A stretch of 30,744 bases of DNA from Bacteroidales bacterium UBA1182 (GTDB taxonomy: Bacteria > Bacteroidota > Bacteroidia > Bacteroidales > Bacteroidaceae), in assembly GCA_002310015.1 (NCBI GenBank), contig DBYQ01000071.1, positions 1 through 30,744 on the forward strand. Reading direction: 5' to 3'. The translations under genes and the position numbers were made by a program. The notes beneath the pieces were generated by a model. It was not told the origin of the DNA. It worked only from the letters and a program-made list of their open reading frames with translations, and made no database searches. Below, piece after piece: positions 8,089 through 15,040 of this stretch (positions are counted from its first letter, which is position 1; each line of letters starts with the position of its first letter).

Positions 8089-9343
8089 ATCCGTTTATAA
8101 AATCATCAAATTTATTTTCTTCATCAATTATTTTAGAAAATGAATCAAAAGGTATACCTTCAGAAAGATTCTGGAGTTCAATTTTTACACACTTTTCCTC
8201 TGGTGAATAATGGAAGTAATATGCCTTTATCTTATTATGATCCAAAATTAAATTTCTGCTATGCTGAAATTTGACGCAATATTCCTCAAATCTATCCGGA
8301 TTTTTGTCTTTTAGATCCCTCAAGCGTAGTAATTCATTAAGACGTTTGAGCAAATAATCACTATGAGTAGTAATTTGCAACAATGAACCTTTGTTTAAAC
8401 AAGCAACCAATAAATCACCAAGTTGTGCCTGCATCATAGGATGACAATGAGCCTCTGGCTCTTCAATGCAAATACTCTCATACTGAAACGCAGACGTAGC
8501 CTTCATCCACATCAGAATTGGAGCAAGTTCTTTAATCGAGGATGCAGCTGCCTCAATAGGAATTGATTGACCCGTCTCTAATTGTAATTCTAAACCATTC
8601 TTACTAAAAATAAGATCTCCTCCTATTAGTTTTTTAATGCGAGATTGGAAAAATTGTTGGTCATCTTTAAGAGAGGCAGATCGAAGAGCCCTAAAATTAA
8701 TCATATCATTATCCGTAAGGAAGAATTCATAAAGCCCCATCTTTGACGATCCTCTTTGGGTGGTAAAGCTACCAGATAACAATGAAGCTCTACCTGGGGG
8801 CATTAATATAGAATTAATAATAACATTTCCCGTTAGTTCGCGAATAATAAAATATTTAATCCATGTTAATATCTCACTAATTTTTAAGGCCTTCGTTATT
8901 CTAAGATCCATTGGTTTTTGGTTAACCTCCAAATGAATCGACAAAGATTTAGATTCGTCATTATCAATAATATGCTCTTGAATAGATACTGTAATAGCTA
9001 TCGGCGTTTCATCAAAATAAAAATGGACATCACAATCTATGTCAGGATAAGCAAGTAGATAGCCAAAAAAACGTTTAACATCTTCTTCCATCCATAGTCT
9101 TAAATCATCTGTTTTCAAACTGAAATCAAAGTGATCTACAGTATCTGTATAGCCTTGCATTCTTGCTAATATAAAGTCATTTAATCTATCAGACACAGAT
9201 AAATTAAACAAATAATAACACAAGAAGTTTGTATAACTCTTACCTAAATTCGAGTCACCGGTAAAGAGCATCATCTGAGCCAATTCTATTTCTTGATCGA
9301 CAATAGGGCCCAATTTACTAATATGTATTCTAACCTTCTTCAT
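8072..9343 (-). CDS. AAA15/OLD-like ABC-type ATPase
   Basis: This 423-residue protein is an SMC/ABC-class ATPase of the AAA15 or OLD-like group found in many phage-defence systems. The P-loop is GDSNLGKS (29-36), preceded by the typical ISKLGPI strand. A signature-like region EAAASSIKELAPI lies near 265-276, Walker B is ICIEEPEAHCHP (291-302) and the switch-like His is in ITTHSDYLLKRLN (about 324-336). There is no TOPRIM domain as in OLD or GajA, so the nuclease activity is probably supplied by the overlapping downstream gene. The DNA is AT-rich, unlike the core genes. Related modules with other effectors include PARIS, Septu and retron ATPases; I cannot match this pair to a named one. Confidence 0.8.
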   Translation of the reverse strand: MKKVRIHISKLGPIVDQEIELAQMMLFTGDSNLGKSYTNFLCYYLFNLSVSDRLNDFILARMQGYTDTVDHFDFSLKTDDLRLWMEEDVKRFFGYLLAYPDIDCDVHFYFDETPIAITVSIQEHIIDNDESKSLSIHLEVNQKPMDLRITKALKISEILTWIKYFIIRELTGNVIINSILMPPGRASLLSGSFTTQRGSSKMGLYEFFLTDNDMINFRALRSASLKDDQQFFQSRIKKLIGGDLIFSKNGLELQLETGQSIPIEAAASSIKELAPILMWMKATSAFQYESICIEEPEAHCHPMMQAQLGDLLVACLNKGSLLQITTHSDYLLKRLNELLRLRDLKDKNPDRFEEYCVKFQHSRNLILDHNKIKAYYFHYSPEEKCVKIELQNLSEGIPFDSFSKIIDEENKFDDFINGYDADM

Positions 9344-9421
9344 ATTACTAACTACAAATCTGTTTATATTTAGTGAATTGCGGAAAAAGCAACTATTAAG
9401 TTTTAAATTGTTTTATTCAGT

Positions 9422-10000
9422 TTAATAATTGACGTGTCTCTCTATCCACTGACGCTCACGAATTACGCAGAGCATCTCCTTGGTTGCGCCACCGGCATCG
9501 GCAATGTCGTACATGGGGATCTTGGCGTCCTCGCCGGTGCGGTCGGCTGTGCGCTTGGCTTTGAGCCAGGCTTTGTCGTGCGACAGGTCTGAAAGGTCAA
9601 ACGCATCAATGTTGCGCAAACGGTCAATGCATTCATCAAGCACTAGAACATCACTCTTAGAGAGTTCATCCATATCGGCTTTCTGGATAGCAATTACAAT
9701 CTGATGATCATCTCTAAGTTCCACTCTTACTCCGCTCAGGAAATCTTGCATATCCTGCTGCTCAAAAGTCAAACCTTTCTCTGATGCCTTGAGCACCTTG
9801 TAGGTTAATTTTGGTACAGGACCATGTTTTCTGGCACAAAATGTGTCTTCCATCAGGGGCATTCCGTATGTTACAAGATGTTTCTGCTGTGCAAAATACA
9901 GAATTTTAAACAGATGGATGTAATCCACCCCCAGCGGCATCTGCCCTAACACGTAAAGGACAGTCGCCTTAATCTTTAGAATTTGATCTGTGGTTTTCAT
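9422..10000 (-). CDS. Panacea/SocA-like (DUF4065) protein
   Basis: This 192-residue protein carries the Panacea domain: HLFKILYFAQQKHLVTYGMP (about 29-48), then FCARKHGPVPKLTYKVLK, the characteristic core of SocA-like antitoxins. In the family these proteins neutralise diverse toxins encoded next door or act as protease adaptors. No obvious toxin gene adjoins it: upstream is the sugar transferase, downstream the ATPase-nuclease pair, 78 bases away on the same strand. The C-terminal half (9480-9600) is clearly GC-richer than the neighbouring ATPase, which suggests different ancestry. It may be an orphan antitoxin or a regulator of the downstream pair. Confidence 0.75.
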   Translation of the reverse strand: MKTTDQILKIKATVLYVLGQMPLGVDYIHLFKILYFAQQKHLVTYGMPLMEDTFCARKHGPVPKLTYKVLKASEKGLTFEQQDMQDFLSGVRVELRDDHQIVIAIQKADMDELSKSDVLVLDECIDRLRNIDAFDLSDLSHDKAWLKAKRTADRTGEDAKIPMYDIADAGGATKEMLCVIRERQWIERHVNY

Positions 10001-10044
10001 AATAATGATATTTTGAAATTTAAATATGTGTAAATTAATGATGC

Positions 10045-10074
10045 TATTGAGGCAGCCCCCAATTATTTTTAGTA
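10045..10074. repeat. possible degenerate REP-like repeat
   Basis: The sequence ATTGAGGCAGCCCCCAAT forms an imperfect inverted repeat followed by an AT stretch and AGTAC, echoing the AATTGGGG...GTAC layout of the better copies. It sits at the 3' end of the sugar transferase gene and overlaps its stop. The match is weak. Confidence 0.35.
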
Positions 10075-11427
10075 CGCCTGCTTGTCCCCCTTAAACACGT
10101 TGGTGACGGTCTTGATCATAATCTTGATGTCAAGGCTGGGGCTCCAGTTCTCTATGTACCAGATGTCTTTCTTGATGCGGTCTTCCATCTGCCAGAGTTC
10201 GTGGGTCTCGCCGCGGGCTCCGTTTACCTGGGCCCATCCTGTTACGCCGGGTCTTACCCAGTGGCGAAGCATGTATTTGTCTATCAGGGCGCTGTACTCC
10301 TCTGTGTGCAGAAGCATGTGCGGACGGGGGCCTACGATTGACATATCGCCCATAAACACGTTCAGGAACTGCGGCAACTCGTCAATGTTGGTCTTGCGCA
10401 TTATGTCACCCCACTTGGTCTTGCGGGGGTCATCCTTGGTGGCCTGAAGGCGGTCAGCATCGGCATTCACCTTCATGGAGCGGAACTTGAGGCAGGTGAA
10501 TTCCTCACCTAAGATGCCGTTTCTCTTCTGCTTGAACAGAACCGGACCGGGCATTGTGATCTTGGTTATGATGCCTACAATTATGTAAATCCACCAGAAG
10601 AATCCTACTATGAAAATGAATGATACTATTATGTCAAAGGCTCTCTTGAACAGTTGGTTGTACCATATCTCAAGCGGTTCCTTGCGTAATGTCAGCACAG
10701 GCATGTCTTCAATCATCTCAACCTCCATTGCACGGTGTACGTAGTTGCGAACGTTAGGCACTGAGTAGAAATGAATGAAATGCTTGTCGCAATAATTGAT
10801 GATGGCCACAATATCCTTGGAACGCGTACTGGGTAGGTTGCAGTACAGATTATCTATATGATTATGGTCAAGCCAATCAATCACTTGGCTGATGTTTCCT
10901 ATACGTTCAAGTTTTTCAGGCAGATGCGTTGAAGGCTGATCCTCAAAATACCCCAACACTTTATAGCCTATTGACAAGTCTGACATCATGCAGTCATACA
11001 GGTAAGCCAGATTATGGCCGGCGCCTACAAATACCACTTGTTTATTGTCATAACCTTTTCTGCGCATCTGCTTTAATATGGAACGACTGGCGAGACGTCC
11101 TCCGAAAAGCACAGCATAAGTACACAAGAATATTACTATCCCCTTCCATATTACAAACTTAACCATTGGATCCATCCAAACGGTCAACATTGCCATCACA
11201 GTCATCAACATCGATGTATAAAGACATCGAACTGCCACCTTCTCTGTCTTGGAATTTCTGAACTGTGCATACGGGCTGAATGCCATAACGCTTACAATAT
11301 AAGAAACGTTCCAAATAAACCAAGGCTTAAATGCATCAGGAATCCAATGCACCACAAAAGCTGCTCCAAGAAAAAGCAGATTGACCAAAATCAAATCAAT
11401 GACTAAAACTAACAAATGTGGAAACAT
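10069..11427 (-). CDS. polyprenyl-phosphate sugar-phosphate transferase (WcaJ/UpsE type)
   Basis: This 452-residue inner-membrane protein starts capsule or exopolysaccharide repeat-unit synthesis by moving a sugar-1-phosphate from a nucleotide sugar to undecaprenyl phosphate. Four or so hydrophobic helices fill the first 120 residues. A CoA-binding-like domain follows (VVFVGAGHNLAYLYDCM), then a membrane helix after KRAFDIIVSF and the conserved catalytic domain: MPGPVLFKQKRNG, FTCLKFRSM, the D-E pair in TNIDELPQFLNVFMGDMS, VGPRP, and WVRPGVTGWAQVNGARGE. Length and order are typical of the WcaJ family. Neighbouring rhamnose genes fit a capsule locus. The sugar handled (glucose, galactose or other) cannot be read from sequence. 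Confidence 0.93.
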   Translation of the reverse strand: MFPHLLVLVIDLILVNLLFLGAAFVVHWIPDAFKPWFIWNVSYIVSVMAFSPYAQFRNSKTEKVAVRCLYTSMLMTVMAMLTVWMDPMVKFVIWKGIVIFLCTYAVLFGGRLASRSILKQMRRKGYDNKQVVFVGAGHNLAYLYDCMMSDLSIGYKVLGYFEDQPSTHLPEKLERIGNISQVIDWLDHNHIDNLYCNLPSTRSKDIVAIINYCDKHFIHFYSVPNVRNYVHRAMEVEMIEDMPVLTLRKEPLEIWYNQLFKRAFDIIVSFIFIVGFFWWIYIIVGIITKITMPGPVLFKQKRNGILGEEFTCLKFRSMKVNADADRLQATKDDPRKTKWGDIMRKTNIDELPQFLNVFMGDMSIVGPRPHMLLHTEEYSALIDKYMLRHWVRPGVTGWAQVNGARGETHELWQMEDRIKKDIWYIENWSPSLDIKIMIKTVTNVFKGDKQAY

Positions 11428-11456
11428 AATATTTAGGCAACTATATTAAACATTCA

Positions 11457-11502
11457 ACTTTCCCGCAAAATGATACAAAAGGGGACGGTTCTGTTTTGTA
11501 CT
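11457..11502 (+). repeat. REP-like repeat R2
   Basis: Almost identical to R1 (3144-3188) over about 44 bases, same orientation. It fills the gap between the sugar-transferase start and the third rfbC; its right edge (GTACTA) supplies most of the TAG stop of that rfbC, so the element marks the exact gene boundary. Confidence 0.85.
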
Positions 11503-12082
11503 ATTTTTCTGTGTAGTAGTCTATACTGTAATCAAAAATCTCCGCACAATCAGCCAATAAGGGGTGATGCTGGTCTTTCTCAGAAAGGAGAATATCCCCA
11601 GCCGGAACCTGCCAATCAATACCCAAAGCCGGATCATTCCACATAATGGCACCCTCTGATTGCGGAGCGTAGAGGTTGTCGCATTTATACTGGAAGACAG
11701 CCTCTTCACTCAACACCACAAAACCGTGGGCAAAGCCACGCGGGATGAAGAACTGGAGGTGGTTCTCACCAGTCAATTCTACTGCCACATGCTTTCCAAA
11801 AGTTGGAGAACCTTTGCGGATATCAACCGCTACGTCCAGAACACGGCCGCTGATTACGCGCACCAGCTTGCTCTGGGAGAATTTGCCCTTCTGGAAATGC
11901 AGGCCGCGGAGCACGCCGTAACGGGACTTGGACTCGTTGTCCTGGACAAACTTGATGGGCATAACCTGCTCATCAAAATCGCGCTGTGACCAGGTCTCCA
12001 TAAAGTATCCGCGCTCATCACCAAACACACGGGGTTCGATGATTACAACACCCTCTATATCTGTTTTTATAACGTTAATCAT
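11501..12082 (-). CDS. rfbC: dTDP-4-dehydrorhamnose 3,5-epimerase (set B)
   Basis: This 193-residue RmlC-type cupin is the most divergent of the three copies. It keeps VLRGLHFQKGKFSQSKLVR with the catalytic His, VDIRKGSPTFGKH, PRGFAHGF and the YKCDNLY segment, so it is probably active. The C-terminal part differs from the other copies (EGAIMWNDPALGIDW). Its stop codon is formed at the edge of repeat R2. It follows a truncated rfbD by three bases, so gene order is D then C, opposite to sets A and C. With no intact A, B or D in this set, it would work with the other rhamnose genes. Confidence 0.93.
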   Translation of the reverse strand: MINVIKTDIEGVVIIEPRVFGDERGYFMETWSQRDFDEQVMPIKFVQDNESKSRYGVLRGLHFQKGKFSQSKLVRVISGRVLDVAVDIRKGSPTFGKHVAVELTGENHLQFFIPRGFAHGFVVLSEEAVFQYKCDNLYAPQSEGAIMWNDPALGIDWQVPAGDILLSEKDQHHPLLADCAEIFDYSIDYYTEK

Positions 12083-12085
12083 TGC

Positions 12086-12292
12086 TCAAACGGAGAGATT
12101 CTTTATACAATTCTTTAGTGGTTCGGTCCAGTATGGAACGCTTATTCCAAATGTTTGCTTGATCTTGGTCTTATCCAAGACTGAGAATGACGGGCGCTTT
12201 ACGGGGCTGGGAAATTCCTCGCTGTGGCAGGGAGCAATCACACACTCAGTTTTACCGGCCATCTCGGCTATCATCTTGGTAAAGTCATACAA
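12086..12292 (-). pseudogene. rfbD 3' fragment, truncated at a REP-like repeat
   Basis: Only the last 67 or so residues of RfbD remain: YDFTKMIAEMAGKTEC, then a CHSEEFPSPVKRPSFSVLD segment and the C-terminal VPYWTEPLKNCI. They align without gaps to the ends of both intact RfbD proteins in the window. The homology stops exactly where repeat R3 begins; the missing 220 or so N-terminal residues include the NAD(P) site and the catalytic Tyr-Lys, so this is not a functional enzyme. The apparent start is a TTG inside the repeat. The fragment reads straight into rfbC, three bases away. Confidence 0.9.
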
Positions 12293-12318
12293 TTGGGGTC
12301 TGTCCCCTTTTGTACTAT
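12287..12318 (+). repeat. REP-like repeat R3
   Basis: The core AATTGGGGTCTGTCCCCTTTT forms a perfect GGGGnnnnnCCCC hairpin between ATAC and GTACT. It abuts the broken end of rfbD and is followed, like R1, by TTTTGCTATCT and then GC-rich repeat sequence. Confidence 0.9.
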
Positions 12319-12330
12319 TTTGCTATCTCT

Positions 12331-12527
12331 CACTCGGCCTCCAGCCTCGCTGCGGCTGGCGACGCTACCGTTTACTCGCTTATCGGAACCGCTTATCGGG
12401 CCTTTATAATTATTTACTCCGTACGTCTGTCTGTATCTGTGGACTCATTCCCAACACTAGTCTGCAAAAAGGCAACAGCGTATTGGGGCTATTCAACTGT
12501 TTGTTATGATATATCAATGTATACATT
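12331..12527 (+). repeat. long repeat, copy D1
   Basis: This stretch recurs on the far side of the membrane-protein gene. The first part (12331-12435: CACTCGGC, then CTCGCTGCGGCTGGCGACGC and the following AT-rich block ending TTTACTCCGTAC) is nearly identical to 14013-14117. The second part (to about 12526, ending in TTGTTATGATATATCAATGT) matches 14279-14374. On the minus strand the second part opens a 38-codon frame beginning MYTLIYHNKQ, shared with the other copy; I take this as a DNA-level repeat, not a gene. The further 119 bases to 12646 hold nothing I recognise. Confidence 0.85.
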
Positions 12528-12646
12528 GGATCGTTTTTGTCACTTTATTGATTTGCTGGGTGACTGGCGGGGCTGCAAATTGGCGAATGATTGCAATCAC
12601 CATCGTCAACTAAGAGCCTCAAGCTGCGAGTAATGCCACTAGACGG

Positions 12647-13834
12647 TTATTGTCTTTGTTCAGTATTCTTAGGCCACTTTGCCGCAATGATTAAGATGGA
12701 TCCTAGAACATATAGCACCACTCGAATCAATGAAAAGAGGTTAGACTGCTTTTCAAGAGTAGACATTTCTTTTTTTACCTCGTTCCAATACTTAATATGA
12801 TTATTCAGCACATCATAGTTTACGGCTACTGTGGCATTGCCGTTATAGCGTTCACTATGTAGAGCCTCATCATAAACGCCATTCCAAATTGCCACTAACT
12901 TCTCGTTGGTCTCATACAAATAACCTTCCATTTTCATCTGCTGGCTATGCTCGTCCATACATTGCCAGCCAAAAGCAATGAGCAATAGGAAAAGCCCGAT
13001 AGGCTCAAACCAACGAACAACTTTATTCCACATATCGCTAACACTTTTATGGTTTTCATTTATTTCATCGCGAGTTGATCTTATCAGCCTTTTACTGATA
13101 TAACTGACATGATATAGTTGTTTCAGGCCAGTTGCTAAAAGGATTGAAGAAACAATTACTAATAAACATGGTATGATGACCGGTAGCATATCCACCCATA
13201 TCATAATTACTATGAGCGATAAAAGCGTTAAGCCAAGCCCACTAATTAGTATCTTTCGGGCTTTTTTCTCTTCACTTTGAAAATACTCGTAATTATGTGT
13301 GCAATGTTGGACTGGTTCCCATACTTTATAATAAAAGCGGCCACTCAAATCGTATAATAGTTCAATGTCGAGCGGTTTTTCTTTATATGCAGGGAATGAC
13401 TCATTTATTGCCTCTAAAGCTTCATCTTTATTAAATCTATCATCCAACTTTAAATTATGCATCAGTTGTCCGCCACGGTCAAGAACATACCAAATATTGT
13501 TGACTTCCTCACATAACGAGTCTAGGTCTTTCGCAGATAGGTAAGAAATGTCTCTTCCAGTCATTGCGGCTTCCATTCCTTTTAGGGAAAGGGTTTCTAT
13601 CTGTTTCTTAAACATAGAGATTTGAGCATCATCCCTATTCGCTATGATTGAAAAACTATAATGGTTAACAATAACAAGATATTTGCTTAACTTATGATAG
13701 AATGGATTCATCACTTCTTTAAATTCTCTGCTAACAGAGCCCTCAAGGTGCAATATCTCTAGGAAGAACAAAAGAATTCCACCTGTCAATAGTGCAAGAA
13801 GTATGTCTATCGCTATCTGAATCGTACTTGGCAT
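12647..13834 (-). CDS. five-pass membrane protein of unknown function
   Basis: This 395-residue protein is not recognised. Hydrophobic helices are visible at about residues 5-27, 195-213, 215-237, 276-293 and 368-385. Between the first and second lies a roughly 165-residue, probably cytoplasmic, helical region (AKDLDSLCEEVNNIWYVLD; DIELLYDLSGRFYYKVWEPV), and between the fourth and fifth an 75-residue loop. Nothing resembles a transporter or enzyme motif. The gene stands alone, on the minus strand, between copies D1 and D2 of a long repeat and between REP-like repeats R3 and R4. Membrane proteins of this type in defence islands are sometimes abortive-infection effectors; that is only a suggestion from context. 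Confidence 0.8.
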   Translation of the reverse strand: MPSTIQIAIDILLALLTGGILLFFLEILHLEGSVSREFKEVMNPFYHKLSKYLVIVNHYSFSIIANRDDAQISMFKKQIETLSLKGMEAAMTGRDISYLSAKDLDSLCEEVNNIWYVLDRGGQLMHNLKLDDRFNKDEALEAINESFPAYKEKPLDIELLYDLSGRFYYKVWEPVQHCTHNYEYFQSEEKKARKILISGLGLTLLSLIVIMIWVDMLPVIIPCLLVIVSSILLATGLKQLYHVSYISKRLIRSTRDEINENHKSVSDMWNKVVRWFEPIGLFLLLIAFGWQCMDEHSQQMKMEGYLYETNEKLVAIWNGVYDEALHSERYNGNATVAVNYDVLNNHIKYWNEVKKEMSTLEKQSNLFSLIRVVLYVLGSILIIAAKWPKNTEQRQ

Positions 13835-14012
13835 ATTTTACAATATTCTCGTCTTTTGGGGCTCGTGCTGCTTTGCAACTTATTGATCCTAATCAGATGT
13901 CCGCTCTGCGGAGCATTGGACTATACAGTAGTTTGACATAGGTGAGAATGCCGTTTGTTGCCTTTTATCCTTGGGTTTTCTTAGCCTACCCTGTTCTGCT
14001 TCCTCAATTGTC

Positions 14013-14374
14013 CACTCGGTCTGGGGCCTCGCTGCGGCTGGCGACGCTACCGTTTGCTCGCTTATCGGGACCGCTTATCGGGCCTTTATAATTATTTACT
14101 CCGTACATCTGTCTGTATTACAAGATAACTGACAATTTGCCACTTGCAGTGCTCTCTGTGCTACGATTCAATATCAAATTGGGCCACACCTCAATCTGCG
14201 AATCCGGTATGCTGAGATAGGCGCAGACTTTAGCCATCAGCTGCCCCGCGGTGCCCATGTATGCATTATGCAGTCTATCTGTATCTGTGGGCTCTGGCCT
14301 ACGTTTGCCTGCGGGAAGGGTTGCAGGGGGTTGGGGGTGTTAAACTGTTTGTTATGATATATCAATGTATACAT
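14013..14374 (+). repeat. long repeat, copy D2, split by an insertion
   Basis: This is the second copy of the 12331-12527 repeat, in the same orientation. Its first part (14013-14117) and second part (about 14279-14374) are separated by roughly 160 extra bases that are absent from D1. The point of interruption lies within a CTGTCTGTATCTGTGG-like sequence. The copy ends directly against REP-like repeat R4. Confidence 0.85.
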
Positions 14375-14376
14375 CG

Positions 14377-14409
14377 TGATACAATTGGGGACAGACCCCT
14401 TTTGTACTA
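14377..14409 (+). repeat. REP-like repeat R4
   Basis: Reads GATACAATTGGGGACAGACC then CCTTTTGTACTA, a perfect GGGGnnnnnCCCC hairpin with the same orientation and flanks as R3. Confidence 0.9.
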
Positions 14410-14458
14410 TTATTCTATATATTCACTCCTCCATTAATATATAATGCGATTTCTCTCC

Positions 14459-14538
14459 ACTCGCGCTCCGCGCTCGTAGCGGCTGGCGCCGCTATATATC
14501 GGCAATCAACCTCCTATCGGCTCGGATGATTATTTGTC
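14459..14538. repeat. GC-rich inverted block after R4
   Basis: Composed of CGCGCTCCGCGCTCGTAGCG and GGCTGGCGCCGCT, followed by a short AT-richer tail. It resembles the blocks following R1 (about 3243-3282) and R3 (12331-12375) and lies about 50 bases after its REP-like partner, as they do. Confidence 0.55.
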
Positions 14539-14556
14539 AAAATATTAACTGTGTCC

Positions 14557-14949
14557 TTATTTCAATATTTGCAATTCATTCAACCTAATCTCTGCCAGAC
14601 GCTTATTCTGTTCTATCTGATAGTAGGACAACTTCTTCAAGAACTCTTTCACTAAAGCCTCGGTCGACAGGTGTTCAATAGCCATATCCACCAAATCCTT
14701 GTTAAGTTTCTCTATCTTATCAAGAACCTCCTGCCTTACATCTGCTACTGCAAGGCTATGTTCAATCTCCAGAGCCTCCCTGCCGTAAAGCAGTTTCTTT
14801 ATCTGATTAAATCCCCTCTTATCTTCATCAGTAGCAGAAGGATGGTTCTCCATCAACTCAATGACACCAAGAATCCCTCCTATATACTTCACGAAGTCAT
14901 CATGCCACTCAGAGATATATTGCTGTTGTGCTGCTTGGATATTGATCAT
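14557..14949 (-). CDS. small helical hypothetical protein
   Basis: The likely product is 130 residues, starting at the ATG of MINIQAAQQQ. A longer frame with a TTG start runs nine codons further but only into repeat R5, so I reject it. The protein is highly charged and helical, with coiled-coil-like stretches (ADVRQEVLDKIEKLNKDLVD; KLSYYQIEQNKRLAEIRL) and no membrane segment. I recognise no family. It lies between repeats R4 and R5, on the same strand as the flanking accessory genes, about 90 bases from the start... of nothing else in its own operon: the GmrSD-like gene ends 92 bases upstream of it and could be co-transcribed. Confidence 0.65.
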   Translation of the reverse strand: MINIQAAQQQYISEWHDDFVKYIGGILGVIELMENHPSATDEDKRGFNQIKKLLYGREALEIEHSLAVADVRQEVLDKIEKLNKDLVDMAIEHLSTEALVKEFLKKLSYYQIEQNKRLAEIRLNELQILK

Positions 14950-14950
14950 T

Positions 14951-14984
14951 GTGATACAATTAAGTGCTGACCCCAATTTTACTA
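14951..14984 (+). repeat. degenerate REP-like repeat R5
   Basis: Reads GTGATACAATTAAGTGCTGA followed by CCCCAATTTTACTAT. The flanks match other copies but the left GGGG arm is lost, so the hairpin is broken. It sits between the GmrSD-like gene stop and the small helical protein. Confidence 0.65.
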
Positions 14985-15040
14985 TCTTTTTTTATTTATT
15001 ATGTTGCTAACATCAAACATACCGGACAAATACAATAATA

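Larger units (their letters stand above)
13835..14556. other. repeat-rich intergenic region
   Basis: About 720 bases with no convincing gene. It contains repeat copy D2 in two parts, REP-like repeat R4 and a GC-rich hairpin block. A minus-strand frame across 14118-14270 (including GQLMAKVCAYLSIPDSQIEV) reads like a scrap of a coding sequence but has no full-length start; a second scrap lies at about 13925-14010. Both are probably gene relics. Confidence 0.6.

Noticed and set aside
14118..14374. Minus-strand open frames in repeat D2, including a 45-codon frame starting MYTLIYHNKQ and a fragment with GQLMAKVCAYLSIPDSQIEV.
   Set aside because: The first is a DNA-level repeat also present in D1 with a diverging tail, and the second has no start of its own. 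They look like relics, not genes.
14950..14976. Longer N-terminus of the small helical protein from a TTG.
   Set aside because: The added codons come from repeat R5; an ATG right after it fits better.
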